Positions 6,900 to 13,736 of a stretch of 13,748 nt of DNA are shown piece after piece (the first letter of the stretch is position 1; each line of letters begins with the position of its first letter). The notes beneath the pieces were generated by a model that did not search any database, was not told the origin of the DNA, and was given only the letters and a program-made list of their open reading frames with translations. The stretch comes from Eubacterium sp. (GTDB lineage: Bacteria > Bacillota > Clostridia > Lachnospirales > Lachnospiraceae): NCBI GenBank assembly GCA_020844525.1, contig JAJGAH010000012.1, positions 1 through 13,748 on the forward strand. Direction: 5' to 3'. Both the position numbers and the translations under genes were made by a program.

Positions 6900-7772
6900 T
6901 CAGCTGCCACCAATCAGCCTGTCACGAATTCTCTGTCCTTCCGGCGTAGCGGCCAGCCCGCCCCGACCGGTTTCGCGAAGATCAGTCGCCATGCATCTGC
7001 CGACGCTCTTCATCGCATCAATCACCTGGTCCGGAGGAATCCTGCTGCGAATGCCTGCGAGTGCCATTTCTGCAGCACAGACTGCATTGACTGCCCCTGT
7101 TACATTTCTCTTCACGCAGGGAACCTCAACCAGACCTGCAACAGGATCGCAGACAAGGCCAAGCAATGCACTGAGCGCCATCGCACAGCTGTGAATGATT
7201 GCCTCCTCTGTTCCGCCCATCAGATACACGGCAGCGCCTGCAGCCATGGCGGATGCCGATCCGATCTCCGCCTGACAGCCGCCTTCCGCACCCGCAAGAC
7301 AAGCTCTCTGTGCAATCACCCCTCCGATACCGGAAGCCGTATACAAAGCCTCCTCCATCTTTTCATCCGGCAGGTCCAGCTTCTCCCGAATCGTCAACAG
7401 CACTGCCGGCATTACCCCGCAGGATCCTGCCGTAGGCGCTGCAACGATCCTTTTCATGCAGGCATTTGATTCTGCGACCCTCAGGGCCCTCTCCATAACC
7501 TTTCCGGTAAAATCATCCTGCAGAAGCTGTCCATTCAGGCGGGACTGCCTCATCTTCTCCGCATCTGTTCCGGACAGTCCGCTTGATGAAATCAGTGCAG
7601 GATCATAATTGCGGTCCGATTCCCGCATTGCCTGATAAATCGCATGCATTTTTTCCCTGGAATCATCCGGAGAAATTCCTTCTTCCCTGCAATCCTCCTG
7701 CATGACAGCCTCCCAGAATGAAAGCTTCTGTTTATTGCAGATCTCAAGTATTTTCTCTAAAGAATCGTACAA
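6900..7772 (-). CDS. sdaAA: L-serine dehydratase, iron-sulfur-dependent, alpha subunit
   Basis: Catalytic subunit (290 residues) of the two-subunit [4Fe-4S] L-serine ammonia-lyase, which converts L-serine to pyruvate and ammonia in the cytoplasm. The family motif APTAGSCGVMPAVL lies at 112-125. Cys166 (GGCQAE), Cys208 (VCDP) and Cys219 (VPCV) have the 42- and 11-residue spacing of the cluster ligands in single-chain bacterial serine dehydratases, so the cluster site is intact. The start is a TTG at 7770-7772: AGGAG lies eight bases upstream, the first residues match the family start, and an in-frame stop lies a few codons further up with no ATG between. The beta-subunit gene is 74 bases upstream on the same strand. 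It ends facing the terminator at 6802-6851. Confidence 0.95.
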   Translation of the reverse strand: MYDSLEKILEICNKQKLSFWEAVMQEDCREEGISPDDSREKMHAIYQAMRESDRNYDPALISSSGLSGTDAEKMRQSRLNGQLLQDDFTGKVMERALRVAESNACMKRIVAAPTAGSCGVMPAVLLTIREKLDLPDEKMEEALYTASGIGGVIAQRACLAGAEGGCQAEIGSASAMAAGAAVYLMGGTEEAIIHSCAMALSALLGLVCDPVAGLVEVPCVKRNVTGAVNAVCAAEMALAGIRSRIPPDQVIDAMKSVGRCMATDLRETGRGGLAATPEGQRIRDRLIGGS

Positions 7773-7780
7773 AGTTTTAT

Positions 7781-7785
7781 CTCCT
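7781..7785 (-). promoter_or_regulatory. ribosome binding site deciding the TTG start of sdaAA
   Basis: AGGAG on the minus strand, eight bases before TTG (7770-7772). No in-frame ATG exists between it and the preceding stop. The ATG a little further upstream is in another frame. Confidence 0.8.
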
Positions 7786-7835
7786 GTTTATCACCGTGCA
7801 TTGAGTGCGCTTCAAAAACTTCCTTATAACTGCCG

Positions 7836-7853
7836 GATATGATGCATCATATC
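7836..7853. repeat. 18-bp perfect palindrome over the sdaAB stop codon
   Basis: GATATGATGCATCATATC reads identically on both strands. It spans the stop codon of sdaAB (7847-7849) and the start of the 74-base gap before sdaAA. It could be a protein-binding site or a weak AT-rich hairpin between the two subunit genes; no T-run follows, so it is not a terminator. Confidence 0.7.
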
Positions 7854-8518
7854 TCCTGCTGCAGACTGTAGTAGGTAACCTTCTCAATTCCCTCCAGATG
7901 CTCCAGCCATTTCAGGGCTTCTCTTGGGATCTCCTGATCACACTCGATGACCATTACGGCGTGACCGCCCCTGCCGGATCGATACAGCTGCATCGTTGCG
8001 ATGTTAACAGATTTGTGCTCCAGCATGCTGGTCACCTCCGCAACATGGCCAGGCTGATCCAGATTATGCACAATCAGCGTCGGCAGATCACCGCTGAAAT
8101 TTGCCTCAAGACCATCAATCCTGTTTACCATGATTCTTCCACCGCCGATCGATGAGGCCTGAACCTCCAGCTTTTTCCCACTGATTGATGTCAGGTCCAT
8201 TCTCACTGAGTTCGGATGAGCGTCCTCTCCCAGATCAATGGCACCAAAGCGATATGACAGACCGCTCTCCTGCGCAATCCTGAAGCTGTCCGGAATCCGG
8301 CTGTCATCCACAGAGAAACCAAGCAGACCTGCCACCAGTGCCTTGTCTGTACCATGCCCCTTCCCGGTTGCAAGAAAAGAACCATGCAGCAGAATATCCG
8401 CCTTCTGAATCTTTTCTCCCATCAGTTTCAGGCAGACATTGCCAATCTTCACGGCTCCGGCAGTGTGAGAACTGGATGGACCAACCATAACCGGTCCGAT
8501 CACATCAAAAATATTCAT
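7847..8518 (-). CDS. sdaAB: L-serine dehydratase, iron-sulfur-dependent, beta subunit
   Basis: Beta subunit (223 residues) of the two-chain L-serine dehydratase. The N-terminal domain shows the family signature FDVIGPVMVGPSSSHTAGA (4-22) and HGSFLATGKGHGTDKALVAG (45-64). A C-terminal ACT domain (about 147-220) starts at TLIVHNLDQPGHVAEV; ACT domains bind amino acids, and here it probably senses or positions serine. The ATG at 8516-8518 follows GGAGG at nine bases. It lies 63 bases after metA on the same strand, without a visible terminator, and just before the alpha-subunit gene. The reverse order (beta before alpha) is usual in Firmicutes. Confidence 0.95.
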   Translation of the reverse strand: MNIFDVIGPVMVGPSSSHTAGAVKIGNVCLKLMGEKIQKADILLHGSFLATGKGHGTDKALVAGLLGFSVDDSRIPDSFRIAQESGLSYRFGAIDLGEDAHPNSVRMDLTSISGKKLEVQASSIGGGRIMVNRIDGLEANFSGDLPTLIVHNLDQPGHVAEVTSMLEHKSVNIATMQLYRSGRGGHAVMVIECDQEIPREALKWLEHLEGIEKVTYYSLQQEI

Positions 8519-8581
8519 AAACAGATTCCTCCACTTTCAAGCCTGCGTGTGTGAAATATCGAATCAGTGTAAATTATCTGA

Positions 8582-9508
8582 TCAGCGGAAATCAGGGGTC
8601 CCATACATATCATAAGGGGTTACCTGGTATACATAGTAGTTGATCCAGTTTGCATACAGCGCGGCGGATACGGCTCTCCACCTGAGCAGGGGTTTGCGCT
8701 CCGGATCATTGTCCGGATAATAATTCTCAGGCAGAGCTATGGCTGCGCCTTTTGCCAGATCTCTTCTGTACTCCTTATCCAGTGTCAGACGATCATACTC
8801 CGGGTGTCCCTGCACGAAAACCTTTCTGCCCTGGTCTGCCATGCCCAGAAAGAACCCTGCTTCCTCCGAATCTGCCAGCACCGTAATTTCCGGATGTTCC
8901 TTCAATACGTCCATCGGAATTTCCGTATGCCTGGAATGCGGGCAGAGGAATACGTCGTCGAACCCTCTCACCAGCGGAATCTTTCTCTTATGTATCTGAT
9001 GTTCAAACAGTCCAAACATCTTATGGTCCAGGAGTCTCTTCTGAATGCCGTAGAAATGGTACATTGCAGCCTGTGCACCCCAGCATTGATACATCGTTGA
9101 AGTCACATGCTTTTCCGACCAGTCCAGAATCTCACAGAGTTCATCCCAGTAATCCACTTCCTCGAACTCCATCAGCTCAATGGGCGCACCCGTGACAATC
9201 ATACCATCATAATATTCCTTCCGGATTTCATCAAAGGTCACATAAAACTTCTGAATATGGCTGATAGAAGTATTCTTGGCATGATGTGAGGCAGGAACCA
9301 TGAAAGTAATATCGATCTGAAGCGGAGAATTGGAAAGGCAGCGGAGAAGCTGTAATTCCGTATCCTCCTTCAGGGGCATGAGGTTCAGGATCAGGATCTG
9401 CAATGGCCGGATGTCCTGATGAACTGCCCTGTCTTCATCCATAACGAAAATATTTTCCTGTTCCAGAACCTCCTTGACAGGAATATCATTCTGTATTTTG
9501 ATCGGCAT
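8582..9508 (-). CDS. metA: homoserine O-acetyltransferase (MetA family)
   Basis: A 308-residue member of the MetA family, which acylates homoserine to start methionine synthesis. The catalytic residues fall at the known MetA positions: Cys142 in MYQCWGAQA, and His235 and Glu237 in QGHPEYD. Residue 111 is Glu (TGAPIELMEF). Published work on MetA enzymes links Glu111 to acetyl-CoA and Gly111 to succinyl-CoA, so the product is predicted to be O-acetylhomoserine. AGAGGA precedes the ATG at 9508. A promoter (9587-9615) and a 17-bp direct repeat (9527-9564) lie upstream. No SAM riboswitch or T-box fits in the roughly 70-base leader. The sdaAB-sdaAA genes follow closely. Confidence 0.95.
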   Translation of the reverse strand: MPIKIQNDIPVKEVLEQENIFVMDEDRAVHQDIRPLQILILNLMPLKEDTELQLLRCLSNSPLQIDITFMVPASHHAKNTSISHIQKFYVTFDEIRKEYYDGMIVTGAPIELMEFEEVDYWDELCEILDWSEKHVTSTMYQCWGAQAAMYHFYGIQKRLLDHKMFGLFEHQIHKRKIPLVRGFDDVFLCPHSRHTEIPMDVLKEHPEITVLADSEEAGFFLGMADQGRKVFVQGHPEYDRLTLDKEYRRDLAKGAAIALPENYYPDNDPERKPLLRWRAVSAALYANWINYYVYQVTPYDMYGTPDFR

Positions 9509-9526
9509 AAGTAACGTCCTCTTTTC

Positions 9527-9564
9527 CGTTAAGATTAATATATGATACGTTAAGATTTATATAT
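9527..9564. repeat. 17-bp direct repeat in the metA leader, possible operator
   Basis: CGTTAAGATTAATATAT (9527-9543) and CGTTAAGATTTATATAT (9548-9564) match at 16 of 17 bases with a 21-bp period, about two helical turns. They lie between the likely metA transcription start (about 9580) and its ribosome binding site. This is the position expected of a repressor site, but no known regulator motif is recognised. Confidence 0.6.
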
Positions 9565-9586
9565 TCCTTCACGATTTGATAAAAAA

Positions 9587-9615
9587 ATTATACACTTTCT
9601 CCTGTGATGCCGCAA
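9587..9615 (-). promoter_or_regulatory. candidate metA promoter
   Basis: On the minus strand TTGCGG (9610-9615), a 17-base spacer and a perfect TATAAT (9587-9592). The predicted start near 9580 gives a leader of about 70 bases. The -35 is a weak match (TTG only). Confidence 0.55.
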
Positions 9616-9676
9616 GGAACACCCTCACCGGTATGTATCCGGCAGACAGAACCAGACATCCAAAAACCTATAGGTG

Positions 9677-11695
9677 TTATTTTGCATCCCCACCAGTCAT
9701 CCGGAGCAATTCCGCCTCGTCGATTACAGGAATTCCCAGTTCACGCGCCTTATCCAGCTTGCTTCCCGCAGCTTCTCCTGCCACAAGATAGCTTGTTTTT
9801 CTGGAAACGGAACCGGTACATTTTCCACCGTTTTTTTCGATGAGGGCCTTTGCCTCAGAACGACCCAGGGTGGGCAGCGTACCCGTCACAACAATTGTAA
9901 GCCCGGCAAGCTTATCTGTTGTCTCGCCGCGCTGCATAACCATATTCACACCGTAACGGGCAAGGCGGGCCAGAATTTCCCTGTTATCCTGATCTGCAAA
10001 AAATCCGACAATGTCACAGGCTGTCGTCTCTCCAATATCGGGGATCTGTGTAAGCTCCTCCTCCCCGGCTTTGGCAAGATCCTGTATGCTGTCGAAGTGC
10101 TTCATCAGCTCCTGCGCCGTGGACCTCCCCACATTGCGGATCCCCAGTGCTGTCAAAAGCCGTTCCGGGCTGTTTGACTTCGACTTTTCAATGGCTGAGA
10201 GCACCTTGTCCGTATTTTTCTCTTTCCCGATAATTCCCTTTTCGATCAGCTCGTCTCTGTGATTTTTGAGCTCATAGATATCCGCATAGCTTCTGAGATA
10301 CTTTTGCTGCACCAGCGCGTCTACCAGTGTCTCACCAAGACCGGCAATGTCCATACAGTTTCTTGAGGTGAAATATGAAATCGTCCGGGTGAGCTGGGCA
10401 GGACAGGATGGATTGACGCAGCGGATATCCGCCGTATCCTCCTCCCGAATCAATGGGTGGCCGCAGACCGGGCAGGTCCGGGATGCCTCATACACCTTTT
10501 CCGGCTCCGAGACGCAGCCGATGAGCTTTGGAATGATGTCGCCGCTCTTCTTTATCGTATAGACCCCGCCGATACCGATTTTCATATCGCGAATGTAATC
10601 CTGGTTATGCAGTGTCACTCTGGACACACTTGTTCCGCATAATCTGGCTGGTTTTCCGGTCTCTTTATCGTGAACATGCCCGATGAAGCCGATTTTGCCT
10701 GTTCTTCCAACGGTCTCCTCTATGGCATCCATGACAACCGGGCGCTCCTCCGGCGGATATTTATAGGCGATATGCCCCGCAGAGTATTTGCTCCCAGCAG
10801 GAAAATCCGCCCGATATGCGGTCTGATCTATCTTAACCACAGCACCGTCAATATCATAGGGGAGGGTATCCCGCATTTCGCCGATTTCACGGATGGCATC
10901 CAGGACCTCCTCCGGTGTACGGCAGAGTCTGTGCCATACTGTCGCAATCTTCTGGGCAGAAAGCCAGTCCAGCGCGCGGTCATGCTGCTCCATCAGATCC
11001 GCCGGCCCATCCTGAACGTTGAAGATGAACATACGCAGGCCTCTTTCTTTTGTGATCGATGGATCCAGCTGTCTGAGTGTACCTGCAGCAAGATTTCTAG
11101 GATTTGCGGCGATCTTTTTCCCATTTTTCTCCTGAAGCGCATTGAAACGCTCAAAATCATCGTGGGTCATATATACCTCTCCGCGAAGCTCAAGATAATC
11201 ATAGGGGGCATGGATCGTTCGCTGTACGCTTGGAATGACAAGCGCATTCGCAGTTACATCCTCCCCGATGAAGCCATCACCGCGTGTCTCCGCTGTTTCC
11301 ATCTGCATAATATCGGTATTACCCTGCCTGCGGTAGCGGAGTGTCATGGAAAGACCATCAATCTTCTGCTCTACCGAAAATTGTGCGTCCGGATGCACAG
11401 AGAGCACCTTGTTCACCCATTCTGTCACATCAGAAAAATGGAATACATCCTCAATGGAGAGCATCGGGACATTGTGCGTGATTTTCATACCGGCTTCTCG
11501 TTTGGCCACACCGCCGATTTTCTGTGTCGGAGAATCCGGGGTGACCCATTCCGGGTGATCTTTTTCCGCGGCCTTCAGCCTTTCCATCAGCTGATCATAT
11601 TCATAATCCGATATTTCCGGTTCATTCTGGTTGTAATAGAGATCCATATGGTGATCTATGGTCTTCTTCAGCGCCTGATATTCTCCACGATTCAT
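9677..11695 (-). CDS. ligA: NAD-dependent DNA ligase
   Basis: A 672-residue ligase, full length for LigA, which seals nicks in DNA using NAD for adenylation. An N-terminal NAD-binding region (1-70) with the YYNQNEPEISDYEYD pattern precedes the adenylation domain with catalytic Lys111 in KIDG and the ETRGDGFIGEDVT segment (136-148). The OB-fold region (about 320-400) is followed by a four-cysteine zinc site (Cys408, 411, 426, 431), helix-hairpin-helix repeats (about 500-570) and a C-terminal BRCT domain (592-672). The OB-fold entry reads GRTGKIGFIGHV where most LigA proteins have a GRTG..TPVA-like form, so the copy is somewhat diverged. GGAGG lies eight bases before the ATG. The RluF-like gene ends 31 bases upstream, so the two are probably co-transcribed. 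No terminator is seen downstream. Confidence 0.96.
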   Translation of the reverse strand: MNRGEYQALKKTIDHHMDLYYNQNEPEISDYEYDQLMERLKAAEKDHPEWVTPDSPTQKIGGVAKREAGMKITHNVPMLSIEDVFHFSDVTEWVNKVLSVHPDAQFSVEQKIDGLSMTLRYRRQGNTDIMQMETAETRGDGFIGEDVTANALVIPSVQRTIHAPYDYLELRGEVYMTHDDFERFNALQEKNGKKIAANPRNLAAGTLRQLDPSITKERGLRMFIFNVQDGPADLMEQHDRALDWLSAQKIATVWHRLCRTPEEVLDAIREIGEMRDTLPYDIDGAVVKIDQTAYRADFPAGSKYSAGHIAYKYPPEERPVVMDAIEETVGRTGKIGFIGHVHDKETGKPARLCGTSVSRVTLHNQDYIRDMKIGIGGVYTIKKSGDIIPKLIGCVSEPEKVYEASRTCPVCGHPLIREEDTADIRCVNPSCPAQLTRTISYFTSRNCMDIAGLGETLVDALVQQKYLRSYADIYELKNHRDELIEKGIIGKEKNTDKVLSAIEKSKSNSPERLLTALGIRNVGRSTAQELMKHFDSIQDLAKAGEEELTQIPDIGETTACDIVGFFADQDNREILARLARYGVNMVMQRGETTDKLAGLTIVVTGTLPTLGRSEAKALIEKNGGKCTGSVSRKTSYLVAGEAAGSKLDKARELGIPVIDEAELLRMTGGDAK

Positions 11696-11726
11696 AAAAG
11701 CTTTCCTCCCTGCAAGGATATCCGTA

Positions 11727-12425
11727 TTATTTTTTAAGTGCCGCCTTCAAGGATGTGATTTCCTCCGGTGTCAGACTGACAAGGTCTCCGCTTTTCATTC
11801 CGTCCAGCAGAATGTTCACGACCCGGATCCGCTTCAGCAACCTTACTTCGTAACCCAAAGCCTTACACATGCGACGGATCTGCCGATTCAGTCCCTGGGT
11901 AAGAACGATCCTGAATGTACGCCTTCCCGTCTGTTTTACCCTGCAGGGCCTGGTTGTGACGTCAAGCTCCGGAAGATAGACACCGGTACGCATATGCGAA
12001 AGAAACCGGTCTGTCAGGTCCTTGTCAACTGTAACCTCATACTCCTTCTCGTGGCGGTTCCTGGCAGCCATCATTTCCTGAATCAGGTCGCCGTCATCAG
12101 TCAGGATCAGAAGCCCCTCCGAGTTTTTGTCAAGTCTGCCTGCATAGGTGACACGCTTTGAGAGCTTCAGATAATCGCCAAGGTTGTTCTTTTCTCTCGT
12201 TTCAAAGGTACAGACAATACCGGCCGGCTTATACAGCTTCAAGTATGTTTTCTGCTGCGGAAGGACAGCATGCTTTCCCTCAGCCAGAACAACATCTCCG
12301 TCAGAAACCTGTGAACCGGCCTCTGCCGTTTTCCCGTTAATAGTAACATGACCGGCTTCCACAAGCCGGTCTGCTTCCCTGCGCGAGCAAAAGCCACATG
12401 CACTCAGGTATTTATTGATTCTCAT
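11727..12425 (-). CDS. rluF: 23S rRNA pseudouridine synthase, RluF-like (RsuA family)
   Basis: A 232-residue pseudouridine synthase of the RsuA/RluB/E/F group, acting on rRNA. An N-terminal S4 RNA-binding domain (1-50, opening MRINKYLSACGFCSRREADR) is followed by the catalytic domain with GRLDKNSEGLLILTDDG (96-112, catalytic Asp99) and QGLNRQIRRM (177-186). The stretch RNRHEKEYEVTVDKDL and the C-terminal RIRVVNILLDG resemble E. coli RluF (position 2604 of 23S rRNA) more than RluB, but the exact target is inferred. GGAG lies seven bases before the ATG. A strong hairpin (12439-12481) ends only a few bases before that site. It is followed by ligA after 31 bases. Confidence 0.88.
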   Translation of the reverse strand: MRINKYLSACGFCSRREADRLVEAGHVTINGKTAEAGSQVSDGDVVLAEGKHAVLPQQKTYLKLYKPAGIVCTFETREKNNLGDYLKLSKRVTYAGRLDKNSEGLLILTDDGDLIQEMMAARNRHEKEYEVTVDKDLTDRFLSHMRTGVYLPELDVTTRPCRVKQTGRRTFRIVLTQGLNRQIRRMCKALGYEVRLLKRIRVVNILLDGMKSGDLVSLTPEEITSLKAALKK

Positions 12426-12438
12426 CTCAATTCTCCAA

Positions 12439-12481
12439 ATACAGCCGGTCCGGAAATGATACTTTCCAGAACCGGCTGTAT
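12439..12481 (-). terminator. long hairpin just upstream of the rluF ribosome binding site (terminator or leader structure)
   Basis: The arms 12439-12456 and 12463-12481 pair over 11 bp (ATACAGCCGGT), then a one-base bulge and about seven more pairs, around a six-base loop. On the minus strand it is followed by ATTTGGAG, so the T-run is very short. It may end transcription from the upstream gene (stop at 12581) or be a leader structure next to the rluF ribosome binding site. Confidence 0.55.
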
Positions 12482-12523
12482 GTAATTCCGATCCCTCCTG
12501 GAGGACTCACAATATAAACTTCC

Positions 12524-12543
12524 AAAAAATCATGTGGACATGA
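12524..12543 (-). terminator. short candidate terminator of the Ser-rich protein gene
   Basis: On the minus strand TCATG-TCCA-CATGA (12530-12543) forms a five- to six-pair stem directly followed by six T residues (12524-12529). It lies about 40 bases after the stop at 12581. The stem is short and AT-rich, so it is only a candidate. Confidence 0.35.
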
Positions 12544-12580
12544 AAAAACCATCATCTCTGAAAGGCGCATCCACAGCACA

Positions 12581-13384
12581 TCATTCCGTCTGATTTGTAG
12601 TACTTGTAGAGGAAGATGAACTCGAAGAAGCTGTGGCAGAGTCCGTGCTTGTCTGTGCAGAACTTGAACTGCTGGAGGTACTGCTGCTAGTCGTGTCAAG
12701 AGAAGCAATAAAATTCTTCAGGTCAGCATTTCCATTGACAACATTATCATATTGAGTCTGCCTCTCCGAAATCATCGCTTTCGCCGCATCTGTCTGCGCA
12801 GCTGTATCCATCGCATTCCGAATTTCCGCAGAGGAATCATCGGATACTGCAAGCGTTCCATCTGTACCCGGCGCTATATAAAACTCTGAAAGTCCGGGAA
12901 TCTGTTCATCGTAGTCCCTATACTTATAGGTATATTCTACAAAGGCGATATAGGTTCCATCTGACGGTCCAGCGCAGGTATAGGTCGTGATATCCGAATA
13001 GGATTCTATCGCGCCGTTATCCCCGCCTGCAGTCAGATTGCCAAAATAGGTCTGTACCGCAGCGTTGACATCACCGGTGTCCTGCTTCAATGTGTCAGAA
13101 GATGAGGCTGAGGATGAACTTACAGCCGGTGTTGTGACCGCCACCTGATTCGATGCGGAGGTTACATTCGCACTGCTGTCTGCAGAAACCGTCTGCACTG
13201 CCTGACCATTCGCCTGACTCTGGCTGTTGTTCTTCTTGAGGATTCCGCGAACCAGAACAACAAGTATAATGATCACAACCAGAATTGCAGCAATCAGCTC
13301 AATATATCTGAGCCGGTCGGAAATCCACTCCAGAACTGGATTATATTTACGTTTCGGTTTTCTGTTTCTGTTATCCTCTGCCAT
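12581..13384 (-). CDS. membrane-anchored Ser/Thr-rich protein of unknown function
   Basis: Not recognised as a named protein. It has 267 residues: a basic cytoplasmic start (MAEDNRNRKPKRKYN), one membrane segment (about 29-50), a Ser/Thr/Ala-rich linker (52-100), a compact domain (about 104-230) and a Ser/Thr-rich tail (231-264) that is almost entirely Ser, Thr and Ala. By the positive-inside rule the domain should lie outside the cell. Its start (DVNAAVQTYFGNLTAGG) and the strand-like IAFVEYTYKYRD look like a small NTF2/SnoaL-type or lipoprotein-like fold, but this is only an impression. There is no signal peptidase or lipobox motif. AGGAG lies 11 bases before the ATG. It appears to be a single gene between the tRNA terminator and rluF. 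Confidence 0.75.
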   Translation of the reverse strand: MAEDNRNRKPKRKYNPVLEWISDRLRYIELIAAILVVIIILVVLVRGILKKNNSQSQANGQAVQTVSADSSANVTSASNQVAVTTPAVSSSSASSSDTLKQDTGDVNAAVQTYFGNLTAGGDNGAIESYSDITTYTCAGPSDGTYIAFVEYTYKYRDYDEQIPGLSEFYIAPGTDGTLAVSDDSSAEIRNAMDTAAQTDAAKAMISERQTQYDNVVNGNADLKNFIASLDTTSSSTSSSSSSAQTSTDSATASSSSSSSTSTTNQTE

Positions 13385-13460
13385 AAGCCAAAATCTCCTC
13401 GCTCATGAAACTAACCTGTACATTCTTCAAGCTATGCTTTTCACCGATGAACTGTCCTGC

Positions 13461-13490
13461 ATTGTACGAATCTCCTGCCTCTGCCAGCAA
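13461..13490 (-). promoter_or_regulatory. candidate promoter of the Ser-rich protein gene
   Basis: On the minus strand TTGCTG (13485-13490), an 18-base spacer and TACAAT (13461-13466). The start would be near 13454, giving a leader of about 70 bases. The match is moderate. Confidence 0.4.
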
Positions 13491-13530
13491 AAAAACAAAC
13501 CAAGAAAGCAGGAGGACAATACCTGAACAG

Positions 13531-13570
13531 AAAGAAAAAGCCGGGTAAATGTGAACACATCTATCCGGCT
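13531..13570 (-). terminator. Rho-independent terminator after tRNA-Arg
   Basis: On the minus strand AGCCGG (13565-13570) pairs with CCGGCT (13539-13544), with an inner ATGT/ACAT stem, followed by TTTTTCTTT. It begins ten bases after the tRNA 3' end and separates the tRNA from the downstream gene. Confidence 0.85.
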
Positions 13571-13579
13571 GATTCCACG

Positions 13580-13652
13580 CGCGTCTGGAGGGATTCGAAC
13601 CCCCGCCACACGGTACCGGAAACCGTTGCTCTATCCCCTGAGCTACAAACGC
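13580..13652 (-). tRNA. tRNA-Arg (anticodon CCG)
   Basis: A complete 73-base cloverleaf: acceptor stem GCGTTTG/CAGACGC (one G-U), D stem GCTC/GAGC, anticodon stem ACGGT/ACCGT around loop TTCCGGT with anticodon CCG (reads CGG), and T arm GGGGG-TTCGAAT-CCCTC. The discriminator is G and the 3' CCA is not encoded. It has its own promoter (13675-13703) and terminator, so it is a single-gene unit. Confidence 0.95.
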
Positions 13653-13674
13653 AATTTGTTTTCATAACAAATGA

Positions 13675-13703
13675 ATTTTATCACATGCACCTGTTGTTGT
13701 CAA
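13675..13703 (-). promoter_or_regulatory. promoter of tRNA-Arg(CCG)
   Basis: On the minus strand a perfect TTGACA (13698-13703), a 17-base spacer and TAAAAT (13675-13680), with TGA before the -10 (extended -10). The start is about 15 bases before the tRNA 5' end at 13652. Confidence 0.8.
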
Positions 13704-13736
13704 ATTTTGCATATACAATACAGAAATTTTGCATAT
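13702..13736. repeat. 13-bp direct repeat upstream of the tRNA promoter
   Basis: AAATTTTGCATAT occurs at 13702-13714 and again at 13724-13736, identical, with a 22-bp period. The first copy touches the -35 box and the second lies where an UP element would bind. The stretch is A/T-rich. Confidence 0.7.

Noticed and set aside
9509..9676. Possible SAM riboswitch or T-box before metA
   Set aside because: The leader after the likely promoter is only about 70 bases, AT-rich and without the helices or conserved core of either element.
9662..9676. ACCTATAGGT palindrome downstream of ligA as a terminator
   Set aside because: It has no loop, so it can form at most three pairs as RNA, even though a T-run follows on the minus strand.
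10670..11737. Long plus-strand open frame of 355 codons opposite ligA
   Set aside because: It is a mirror of ligA, whose catalytic motifs and ribosome binding site are clear; its product looks like random antisense sequence.
13427..13462. Eleven-codon minus-strand ORF with a GGAG site in the leader of the Ser-rich protein gene
   Set aside because: Its start overlaps the candidate -10 box, so it would probably not be transcribed from that promoter, and its peptide shows no attenuator-like codon runs.
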